Shown: positions 38,028 to 44,904 of the stretch, one piece after another | How positions within the stretch are numbered: position 1 is the stretch's first letter | Layout: each line of letters opens with the position of its first letter | Source of the DNA: JBQTKD01 sp963703165 | Lineage (GTDB): Bacteria > Actinomycetota > Actinomycetes > Sporichthyales > Sporichthyaceae | Reading direction: 5' to 3' | DNA: 64,000 bases | Assembly (NCBI GenBank): GCA_963703165.1 | Contig: OY969798.1 | Coordinates: forward strand, 558,001-622,000 | Notes under the pieces: model-generated | The model's input: only the letters and a program-made list of their open reading frames with translations | Database searches by the model: none | Told to the model about the DNA's origin: nothing | Translations under genes and position numbers: made by a program

Positions 38028-38896
38028 CGATCCGCCGTGGCCATCACACATGCCGGCAGACGATGTCGGCGCAGCACCGCGAACCACAACGTGGCCAGAG
38101 CGACGCCGACCCCGAGGATCCCAACCACCGCCCACTGCCACGACTGGTCCGACGGCTCCACCTTCGGCAACCAGTGGGGCCCGCCCCAGCTCAGGTCGAT
38201 CGGATGCCCGCCCTGCATCTGCGCCCAGACCGTCCAGGAGATCAGCCGGGCGACGGCGAAGACGAACAGCCCCCGGTAGATCGCCAGCAGAGCGTCCTCC
38301 GGCAGCCGCCGGGCCAACCAGTCCCAGATGCCGGGGTCGGCGGTGCGCACGACCCGGGTGAAGTACTCGCGGGACAACGCGTCACGGGCGATGAGCAGGA
38401 GCAGCAGCAACCACCCGAAGTCCATGACGAACCCGAGGCTGGAGAAGTACGCGGCGGCGTCCTCGTGCTTGCCGACCTGCGCCCCGTAGGCCCAGGTACC
38501 GATGCTGAAGTTGTGCGTCGTGAAGGGGAACAGCAGCATCGTCCCCTTGGTGTCGTTGATGTCGGTGAGCACGTGCGCCCACTGCCCGACGACGACGCCG
38601 ATCCCCCACGGCACACCCCAGGAGTGTTTGCGTCCGAGGAACCACACGACGCTCGCGATCAGCACCCCGAACGCCAACGAGTGCGTGAATCCCGCACCGG
38701 GCCAGGTGCGGTGGAAATCGGCGGGATGGTCGGCGCCGTAGTGCTTGTCGCCGATCGTGAAGCCGTAGACCCAGATCTTGATCAGAAAGTCCGGCAGCAG
38801 GTCACCGGCGACGATGGCCAGGTAACTGATCCGAACCTTCTCGCCCAGATGGCGCTGCAGGATGTAGCTCTCGAACTGGTGAGCAGACCAGCTCAT
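38024..38896 (-). CDS. YdjM/DUF457-like membrane metal-dependent hydrolase
   Basis: A 290-residue membrane protein from ATG 38896. It begins MSWSAHQFESY, keeps the family histidines and acids (GDLLPD, DFHRTWPGAGFTHS, GQWAHVLTDINDTKG) and has several hydrophobic helices. Family members (E. coli YdjM) are LexA-controlled inner-membrane proteins of uncertain activity. The ATG lies in the right arm of a 14-bp perfect hairpin and overlaps the stop of a 10-codon upstream frame. It is coupled to the phosphodiesterase gene. Confidence 0.82.
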   Translation of the reverse strand: MSWSAHQFESYILQRHLGEKVRISYLAIVAGDLLPDFLIKIWVYGFTIGDKHYGADHPADFHRTWPGAGFTHSLAFGVLIASVVWFLGRKHSWGVPWGIGVVVGQWAHVLTDINDTKGTMLLFPFTTHNFSIGTWAYGAQVGKHEDAAAYFSSLGFVMDFGWLLLLLLIARDALSREYFTRVVRTADPGIWDWLARRLPEDALLAIYRGLFVFAVARLISWTVWAQMQGGHPIDLSWGGPHWLPKVEPSDQSWQWAVVGILGVGVALATLWFAVLRRHRLPACVMATADR

Positions 38897-38928
38897 GTGG
38901 ATGCCTCGTTCCTCGGCATCCACATGAG
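38892..38928 (-). promoter_or_regulatory. Start-codon hairpin with possible 10-codon leader frame
   Basis: CTCATGTGGATGCC (38892-38905) and GGCATCCACATGAG (38915-38928) are perfect 14-bp inverted repeats around a 9-nt loop. On the transcribed minus strand, the loop contains GAGGAAC, the likely ribosome-binding site, and the second arm contains the hydrolase ATG. An ATG in the first arm opens a short frame (MWMPRNEAST) that stops in the ATGA overlap. Confidence 0.6.
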
Positions 38929-38969
38929 GCACGCCACGCTCTGTTTGCTGATTCGCTCGCTGCGCTCGC

Positions 38970-39230
38970 TCATGCTGCCGTCCGCTCGGTCGACACCGAC
39001 CGGGGAGAACGCTCCCGCCCACGGATTCGCGTGACCAGCCGCGGGACGACGGAGACCCAGAGGACCATCCACACCGGGGTGAGGATCATCGACAGGATCG
39101 GCAGGTAGATCAGGCCGAGTCCGGCCCAGACCAGCGCGGCCACGGCGTAAATCCCGAAGCTGAACGAACTCGGGGACGCAGGCCAGCGGCGCGTCCCATC
39201 GACGCCTCCGTGGCTCCGCGCTCCGCGCAT
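38970..39230 (-). CDS. Possible small two-helix membrane protein
   Basis: An 86-codon frame with two hydrophobic helices (FGIYAVAALVWAGLGLIYLP and ILSMILTPVWMVLWVSVVP) and basic ends. It lies upstream of the YdjM-like gene on the same strand, but the two are separated by the hairpin leader. The predicted topology is convincing, the start site (ATG 39230) is not verified. Unknown function. Confidence 0.5.
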   Translation of the reverse strand: MRGARSHGGVDGTRRWPASPSSFSFGIYAVAALVWAGLGLIYLPILSMILTPVWMVLWVSVVPRLVTRIRGRERSPRSVSTERTAA

Positions 39231-39247
39231 TGCCCATTATGAGCAGA

Positions 39248-40230
39248 TCAGGTCACGGTGAGCGCAATCCGGGCGCTCGTGCCCGCGGCGAGTCCGCTGC
39301 CTCTGGCCGCGACCACCCGGTAGATGTGCTTGCCACGGGAGGTCGGCTTGACGGTGAATGTGGTGGCCTTCGTCGACGACGTCTTCCCGGTGGTCACCGT
39401 CTTCCGCGAACCGCCGTAGCCGTCGGTGACGGTCGTGGGCGGCACCGTGCTGTGCGCGGACATGCGCACGACCACGTCCTTCCAGTCCGCGGCGATCGGC
39501 GCGGTCCAGGTCAGCTCCACGGCGTCGTAGTACGCGGCCGCGGTCAGCCCGGTGACGGGATCCGGCGCGACGCCGACCACCGACGTGGGTTCTTCGGTCA
39601 CCACGGGCTCGTCCACCGCGGACGCGGCGGCGGGCAGACCGACCAGGCCGGCGAAGGCGAGGCTGGTCAGCAGGGCGACGGGAACGGCACGAAGCTGCCC
39701 TTCGGGGCGGCGATGCGGAACAGGTACTGGCCGCGGCCGGTCATCTTCACCTTGAACGTGGTCGCCTTGCTCGCCGACGTCTTGCCAGGCGGCCTTCCTC
39801 CACTTGCCGTCGACCCGCTTCTCGAGGGTGATCGTCTTGCCGGACTCCATCGGGTCGACAGCGCCGAGGATCCGGAGTACCACTGCTTGGTGTCCAGGCG
39901 CTGCGCGTAGATCTCGACCTTCTGCAGCCCGTCGCCGATGTTCGGGACGGTCAGCTTGCCGGTGAGCTTCACCTTCTTGCCGTAGGTCAGCGACGAGGAG
40001 GAGACCTTCAGGCTGAGCTTCGACGCGCGCAGCACGTGGGTCACCGGCGTCGACGCCAGCGGGGTCGTCTCGGAGTCGACGGTGAAGATGGAGAAGGAGT
40101 AGGCCTTCCCTGCCCTGAGCCCCTTCGCCGTCGCCTTCTCCTCGCGGTCCTTGTAGCGAGCGTGCCGCTGGTCCGCTTGCTCGGCGGGGTGGTGCCCTCC
40201 GCCATGCGCACCTCGACGTGGCGAGCAACG
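39248..40230 (-). pseudogene. Decayed secreted fibronectin-III-like protein
   Basis: Fragments of an FN3-type extracellular protein are spread over three frames on the minus strand. Going 5' to 3': VEVRMAEGTTPPSK (FN3), then in another frame KGLRAGKAYSFSIFTVDS and SLTYGKKVKLTGKLTVP, then SGKTITLEKRVDGKWRKAAW, then SKATTFKVKMTGRGQYLFRIAAPKG, and finally, in a further frame, a signal-peptide-like run ALLTSLAFAGLVGLPAAAS followed by another FN3-like domain (VELTWTAPIAADWKDVVVR, KATTFTVKPTSRGKHIYRV). A signal peptide in the middle suggests a fusion between two paralogues, plus at least three frameshifts. The final open part (39248 to about 39660) might still be translated if a start exists, but none is seen. 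Confidence 0.7.
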
Positions 40231-40337
40231 TTCCGGGCGGCGGACGATTCGGGCCGATCGGCCGAGGTCCACTCATCCCTTCGGCCGGCCGGCGTCGTGC
40301 GTGCGGTTGACTGGTGCCCTCAGTGAAGGGGGTCCCG

Positions 40338-41108
40338 ATGACCGAAGCCGCCACCTCGAGTGTGACCGGGCGGGTGCACAACGTCCGCCTGACCGCGGGC
40401 GACCGTGGGAACCCGATCGACCTCACCTCCGCCGCGAGCCTCGCCGAGGCCCTGAAGATCAGCGACGGCATCGGCGCCATGACGCTGACGCACGACGGCC
40501 CGAACTTCTGCGTCGGCGGGGACGTCCACGGGTTCGCCGGCGCCACCGACCCCGGGGCGTACGTGCTGGAACTCGCCAACGCCGCACACACATGCGTCCG
40601 TGCGATCACCGAGGCCGGTGTGCCCGTGGTCATGGGCGCACGCGGCTGGGCGGCCGGGGCGGGCATGGCGCTGCTGCTGACCGCGGACATCCTCGTACTC
40701 GGTGAGTCGGCCAAGATGCGCGTTGCCTACCCGGGGATCGGGATCACGCCGGACTGCGGCATGACCTGGAATCTGCCGCGCGCCGTCGGGCGGGCCCGTG
40801 CCAGGGAGATCCTGCTGACCAACCGCGCGGTGGACGCGACCGAGGCCTTGGCCATCGGCATCGCGGCGCACGTGGTGCCCGACGACGAGGTCGACGACGT
40901 CGTCAACCAGATCGCGAGCGGTCTCGCCTCCGGGCCCACCGAGGCCTACCGCGGGATCCGTCGTCTCCTGGACGACGGGGCCGACCGACCCCTCACCGAG
41001 CACCTCGATGTCGAGGCGACCTCGATCGGTTGTGCCGCCGGATCGGCGGAGGGCTCCGAGGGAATCCGGGCCTTCCTCGAGAAGCGCCCCCCGCGGTACC
41101 ACGGTTAG
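40338..41108 (+). CDS. Enoyl-CoA hydratase/isomerase family protein (crotonase) A
   Basis: A 256-residue crotonase-fold protein from ATG 40338 (GGGGG about 5 nt upstream). The oxyanion-hole segments are visible as NFCVGGDVHGF and ARGWAAGAGMALLL. The active-site region IGITPDCGMTWNLPRAVG has Asp-Cys where many hydratases carry Gly-Gly, and the first catalytic Glu is not obvious, so hydratase activity is uncertain and an isomerase or hydrolase role is possible. It is the first gene of a three-gene operon with prephenate dehydratase and a second crotonase. Confidence 0.88.
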   Translation: MTEAATSSVTGRVHNVRLTAGDRGNPIDLTSAASLAEALKISDGIGAMTLTHDGPNFCVGGDVHGFAGATDPGAYVLELANAAHTCVRAITEAGVPVVMGARGWAAGAGMALLLTADILVLGESAKMRVAYPGIGITPDCGMTWNLPRAVGRARAREILLTNRAVDATEALAIGIAAHVVPDDEVDDVVNQIASGLASGPTEAYRGIRRLLDDGADRPLTEHLDVEATSIGCAAGSAEGSEGIRAFLEKRPPRYHG

Positions 41109-41120
41109 AAGGAGCCTCCG

Positions 41121-41975
41121 ATAGACGCCACGATCGCCTACCAGGGCGAGCCCGGTTCGAACTCGCAGTTGGCCGCAGCGCAAGCCTGGCCCGACCACGG
41201 GACCGTGCCGTGTCCGACGTTCGAGGACGTCTTCGCCGCCATCACGGGCGGCGAGGTCGAACGTGCCCTGATCCCGATCGAGAACTCCCTCGCGGGTCGG
41301 GTCGCGGACATCCACCACCTGCTGCCGGACTCGGGGCTGCACATCGTCGGTGAGCACTTCCTGCCGATCCACTTCCACCTGATGGCCCTGCCCGGGGTGG
41401 GGATCGAGGAGATCAGGTCGGTGCACTCCCATGTGCACGCGCTCGGGCAGTGCCGCAAGATCATCCGCCGCCTCGGCCTGCACCCCGTCGTCGCCGGCGA
41501 CACCGCCGGCGCAGCGCGCGAGCTCGCCGAGTCCGAGGACCGGACCTCGGCGGCGCTGTCGCCCGAGGGCGCCGCAGCGTTGTACGGGCTGGAGATCCTG
41601 GAACGCAACGTCGAGGACGAGTCCCACAACACCACCCGGTTCGTGATGCTCGCCCGGGAACCCGCCGTGGTCTCCGTCGACACCCCCGATGTCGTGACGT
41701 GCTTCGTGTTCCGGGTCCGCAACATCCCCGCGGCGCTTTACAAGGCGCTCGGCGGCTTCGCGACGAACTCGGTCAACATGACCAAGCTCGAGTCGTACAT
41801 GGTCGACGGTCAGTTCAGCGCGACCCAGTTCTACGCCGAGGTCGACGGGCACCCCGATTCGCCGCATCTGCAGCGGGCATTGGAGGAACTGACCTTCTTC
41901 GCGGCCGAACTGCGGATGCTCGGGACCTTCCAGGCCTCGCCGTTGCGCCGCGATCTCGTGCTCGGCGGACAGTAA
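41121..41975 (+). CDS. pheA: Prephenate dehydratase with ACT domain, apparently started by ATA
   Basis: A 284-residue enzyme converting prephenate to phenylpyruvate. The N-terminal dehydratase domain begins at IAYQGEPGSNSQL and has HSHVHALGQC and the catalytic NTTRFVML; an ACT regulatory domain covers about 195-275 (CFVFRVRNIPAALYKALGGFA, KLESYMVDGQFSATQFY). The conserved N-terminal residues lie upstream of any ATG, GTG or TTG in frame: the first normal candidate, TTG 41169, would delete them. An ATA at 41121 sits 6 nt after AAGGAG (41109-41114), so it is the best-placed start; either AUA initiation or a base error must be assumed. ESYMVDG in place of the ESRP motif resembles alphaproteobacterial enzymes. 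It lies 12 bp after crotonase A. Confidence 0.88.
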   Translation: MDATIAYQGEPGSNSQLAAAQAWPDHGTVPCPTFEDVFAAITGGEVERALIPIENSLAGRVADIHHLLPDSGLHIVGEHFLPIHFHLMALPGVGIEEIRSVHSHVHALGQCRKIIRRLGLHPVVAGDTAGAARELAESEDRTSAALSPEGAAALYGLEILERNVEDESHNTTRFVMLAREPAVVSVDTPDVVTCFVFRVRNIPAALYKALGGFATNSVNMTKLESYMVDGQFSATQFYAEVDGHPDSPHLQRALEELTFFAAELRMLGTFQASPLRRDLVLGGQ

Positions 41976-41988
41976 GGGAGAACGCGCC

Positions 41989-42765
41989 ATGCCGATCCGC
42001 TTCGAGCCCGACGGGCACGTCGTACTGATCACCATCGACCGGCCGCAGTCCCACAACTGCCTGGACCCGGAGCACAACGACGCGTTGGCCGCGGCCTTCG
42101 CGGACTACGAGAAGGACCCGAACCTGCGCTGCGCGGTGCTTACCGGCGCAGGCGAGAAGTCGTTCAGCGCCGGTGCGGACCTCAAGGCGTTGATCCCGCC
42201 CTTCCGTGACGCCGTGCGCTCCGGCGAGGCTCCCCCGTGGGTCATCGGGGGCATCACCGACGGACGGCTCACCAAGCCGACGATCGCCGCGGTGAACGGG
42301 CACGCCCTGGCCGGCGGCATGGAACTCGCGTTGGCGTGCGACATCCGTTTCGCGTCGGAGAATGCCTCCCTCGGCCTGGCCGAGACGAAGTGGGCGATCA
42401 TCCCCGGCGCCGGCGGCACGCAACGTCTCCCCCGCGCCGTGCCGTTGGGCATGGCGATGGAGATCATCCTGTCCGGCGACCCGATCGACGCCGCGACGGC
42501 GCTGCGCGCCGGTCTGGTGAACCGAGTGCTGCCGCAGTCCGAGTTGCTCCCCGCCGCCCTGGGACTGGCGGCGACCATCGCGTCACGCGGACCACTCGCC
42601 GTGCAGGCGGCACGCAAGGCCATCCTCGCCGCGTATTCGATGCCCGAGGCCGAGGCGATGCGCCACGAGTACGACCTGTTCCTCGAGACCATGCGCACCG
42701 ACGACGCCGTCGAGGGACCGACAGCGTTCGTGGAGAAGCGCCCGCCGGTCTATCACGGGCGCTGA
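41989..42765 (+). CDS. Enoyl-CoA hydratase (crotonase) B
   Basis: A 258-residue crotonase. ATG 41989 follows GGGAG. The oxyanion hole is formed by SFSAGADLKAL and GHALAGGMELAL; the catalytic glutamate segment is SLGLAETKWAIIPGAGGTQRLPR, with the normal GAGGTQRL, so hydratase activity is likely. It is 13 bp after pheA and closes the operon. The pairing of two crotonases and a prephenate dehydratase suggests breakdown of an aromatic or branched acyl-CoA, but no pathway is assigned. Confidence 0.92.
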   Translation: MPIRFEPDGHVVLITIDRPQSHNCLDPEHNDALAAAFADYEKDPNLRCAVLTGAGEKSFSAGADLKALIPPFRDAVRSGEAPPWVIGGITDGRLTKPTIAAVNGHALAGGMELALACDIRFASENASLGLAETKWAIIPGAGGTQRLPRAVPLGMAMEIILSGDPIDAATALRAGLVNRVLPQSELLPAALGLAATIASRGPLAVQAARKAILAAYSMPEAEAMRHEYDLFLETMRTDDAVEGPTAFVEKRPPVYHGR

Positions 42766-42802
42766 GTCCGCTCCGTCCGCCGGCCACGCGTACCGTGGAG
42801 GC

Positions 42803-43060
42803 GTGAAGGACGCACGCCTCCCCCGCCCGCGCCGAAAGGGCACTCCTGCGGTACCCGACGTCATGACGCCGACGGAGCGCCAGGCACGCCTGGACGCGAT
42901 CCTCAAGCGACAGCGCGCCTACTTCCGCTTCATGGTGCCCTCGATCTGCTTCACCGCGTTCGGGTTCTTCGTGCCCGCCCCGGTCCCGCTACGGCTGGCG
43001 GCGTTGGTCGTCGCCGTCGGGCTCGGGTTGACCGCGGTGCTGCTCGGCAACGCGCGCTGA
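42803..43060 (+). CDS. Small membrane protein, DUF3099-like
   Basis: An 85-residue protein from GTG 42803. A basic N-terminus and a KRQRAYFRFM motif precede two hydrophobic helices (VPSICFTAFGFFVPAP and LRLAALVVAVGLGLTAVLLGNA). The pattern R-Q-R-x-Y-F..M..x-C recalls the DUF3099 family of actinobacteria, tentatively. It ends 28 bp before a strong terminator. Confidence 0.6.
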   Translation: MKDARLPRPRRKGTPAVPDVMTPTERQARLDAILKRQRAYFRFMVPSICFTAFGFFVPAPVPLRLAALVVAVGLGLTAVLLGNAR

Positions 43061-43088
43061 CCCAGCGCCTCAGCTGACCAAAAACATG

Positions 43089-43126
43089 CAGAAGCCCCGA
43101 CCGGCTGCGGAGTGTCGGGGCTTCTG
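43089..43126. terminator. Bidirectional terminator hairpin
   Basis: CAGAAGCCCCGAC (43089-43101) and GTCGGGGCTTCTG (43114-43126) form a perfect 13-bp stem with a 12-nt loop between convergent genes (DUF3099-like and ALDH1). Its last three bases are the first of the CTGAYG motif at 43124. Confidence 0.85.
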
Positions 43127-43138
43127 ATGGTACGTCAG
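43124..43138. promoter_or_regulatory. CTGAYG-N3-CGTCAG motif, copy B
   Basis: CTGATGGTACGTCAG, overlapping the terminator stem and 29 bp past the ALDH1 stop. A further short palindrome ACCGT-TCGC-ACGGT follows at about 43140-43153. Confidence 0.5.
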
Positions 43139-43166
43139 ACCGTTCGCACGGTCAGACCTCTGACGA

Positions 43167-44627
43167 TCAGACCTTCTTGAACATGAGGGTCTTGGTGTTC
43201 GTGAACTCGGCCAGGCCCTCGGCGCCGTTCTCGACGCCCATGCCGGACTCCTTGTGGCCACCGAACGGGATGTCGACGCCGTGGACGTGGATCTCGTTGA
43301 CCCACACCGTGCCGGTCTCGATGCGCAGCGCGACCGCGTTGGCCTCGGCCTCCGGGCCCCACACGGAACCGCCGAGCCCGAAGCGGGTCTCGTTGGCCTT
43401 GGCCACGGCTTCGTCGACACTGGAGTACTTCAGCAGCGGCAGGATCGGGCCGAAGGGCTCCTCCTGCACGACGCGGGAGTCGTGCGGCGGGTTGTCGACG
43501 ACCGTGACCGGGACGAAGTTGCCCGGCAGGGACTCATCGATCTTGCCGCCGACCGGAACGGTGTAGCCGTTCTTCTCGACGTCGGCGAACAGGTCCTGCA
43601 GCTTGCCGTACTGCATCTTGTTCTGGATGGGCCCGAGGTCGGTGTCGGGGTCCAGGCCGTTGCCGAGCTTCTGCTTCTTGGCGAACGCGACGAACTTGTC
43701 GCGGAAGGTGTCGTACAGCGAATCGTGCACGTAGAGGCGCTTGACCGCGATGCACCACTGCCCGGAGTTGCCGTAGGCAGCCCAGAACAGCGTCTCGATC
43801 AACTGGTCGGTGATCTCGGTGCCCGGGAGCACGATCGCCGGATCGTTGCCGCCGAGTTCAAGCGTGATGCGCTTGAGGTTCGTCGAACCCGAGGCCATGA
43901 CCTTCTTGCCGGTCGCGGTGGAGCCGGTGAAGGAGATCTTGTCGACGCCGGGGTGCTCGGACATCTGCTGGCCCAGTTCGTTGCCGCCGGAGACGATGTT
44001 CAGCACACCGGGCGGGAAGATCTCCTGCGCGATCTCGCCGAAGCGCAGCGAAGTCAGCGGGGTGGTCGGGGCCGGCTTGAGGACCATCGTGTTGCCGGTG
44101 ATCAGACACGGAGCGACCTTCCACAGGCCCAGCAGGACCGGGAAGTTCCACGGCAGGATCGCGCCGACGACGCCGAGCGGCGTGCGGTGGATCTCGACGG
44201 TGTGCTCGTCGGTGTCCTCGATGATCTCGGTCGGGAGCTTGCGCTGGCCGACCTCGCGCACCCAGTAGATGGCGTAGTCGGTCTCCACCGAGGCCATCGA
44301 GTGCAGCGGCTTGCCCTGCTCCAGCGTCAGCAACCGCGCCAGCTCGTCCTTCTGCGCCTCGAGGGCGTCGGCGTAGCGCTGGATGTAGGCGGAGCGCTCC
44401 TCCCAGGAAAGGGCCGACCAGGCCGGGAACGCAGCGCGGGCGGCGGCGATCGCCTCTTCCATCTGCTCCGCCGAGGCCGCGGGCGCCTTACCGACGAGCT
44501 CATCGGTCGCAGGGTTCGGGACGTCGAAGGTCGTCGGTGCGTCGACGAGCTTTCCACCGATGGACAGCCGGTACGGCCCGATCCAGTCGATGGTTCCCGA
44601 GCCTGTGCGGGTGGCGGTTGCGGTCAC
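43167..44627 (-). CDS. NAD(P)-dependent aldehyde dehydrogenase 1
   Basis: A 486-residue aldehyde dehydrogenase oxidising an aldehyde to the acid. GTG 44627 has GGAGG five bases upstream and is preferred over ATG 44639. Key parts: PWNFPVLLGLWKVAPCL (cofactor/substrate tunnel), ISFTGSTATGKKV (NAD-binding), TLELGGNDPAIV (catalytic Glu) and GQWCIAVKR (catalytic Cys). GGND in place of GGKSP marks it as a subfamily distinct from ALDH2. It is divergent from ALDH2 across a 277-bp region rich in palindromes. Confidence 0.95.
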   Translation of the reverse strand: MTATATRTGSGTIDWIGPYRLSIGGKLVDAPTTFDVPNPATDELVGKAPAASAEQMEEAIAAARAAFPAWSALSWEERSAYIQRYADALEAQKDELARLLTLEQGKPLHSMASVETDYAIYWVREVGQRKLPTEIIEDTDEHTVEIHRTPLGVVGAILPWNFPVLLGLWKVAPCLITGNTMVLKPAPTTPLTSLRFGEIAQEIFPPGVLNIVSGGNELGQQMSEHPGVDKISFTGSTATGKKVMASGSTNLKRITLELGGNDPAIVLPGTEITDQLIETLFWAAYGNSGQWCIAVKRLYVHDSLYDTFRDKFVAFAKKQKLGNGLDPDTDLGPIQNKMQYGKLQDLFADVEKNGYTVPVGGKIDESLPGNFVPVTVVDNPPHDSRVVQEEPFGPILPLLKYSSVDEAVAKANETRFGLGGSVWGPEAEANAVALRIETGTVWVNEIHVHGVDIPFGGHKESGMGVENGAEGLAEFTNTKTLMFKKV

Positions 44628-44665
44628 GTGAGCCTCCATAATTGGATGGTAAATCTAAGGATGAA

Positions 44666-44695
44666 TCGACAATACAGCTAGGTTTTGCTTGTCGA
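44666..44695. promoter_or_regulatory. TCGACAA-N16-TTGTCGA inverted repeat in the ALDH divergent region
   Basis: Perfect 7-bp arms (44666-44672 and 44689-44695) in an unusually AT-rich stretch 39 bp upstream of the ALDH1 start. The size and position fit a repressor operator overlapping the ALDH1 promoter. Confidence 0.45.
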
Positions 44696-44821
44696 AACTG
44701 GTTTGACTGGTTGCATTTGCTACATCACGAGAACCACAGTCCTCCGACTCCGGCCGGCTGTCGCTGCGGCTTGGACCTCCCCCGTGGGGGCCACTAGCCA
44801 GGACATCCAAATCGTGATGGA

Positions 44822-44840
44822 TTAGGTGAGCCTAACCTGA
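44822..44840. promoter_or_regulatory. Strong DtxR/IdeR iron box upstream of ALDH2
   Basis: TTAGGTGAGCCTAACCTGA matches the TTAGGTTAGSCTAACCTAA iron-box consensus at 17 of 19 positions, better than the box before bfd. It lies 64 bp before the ALDH2 ATG, placing it at the likely core promoter. Iron-regulated repression of this gene is predicted. Confidence 0.75.
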
Positions 44841-44904
44841 TCAAATGTCTGCGTTTGTGGGCCGCGATCCAGGCCTCCTACCCCAGCCCTCAGGGAGTCA
44901 GCAC

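Noticed and set aside
38893..39237. 114-codon frame containing MSERSERISK before the YdjM-like gene
   Set aside because: Only its last 10 codons lie in a plausible leader; the rest is another frame of the small membrane protein and simple GAGCGAGCG-type repeat DNA.
41150..41170. tRNA TPsiC-like GGTTCGAACTC
   Set aside because: It lies inside the pheA coding region and no acceptor or anticodon stems fit; no tRNA was found anywhere in the window.
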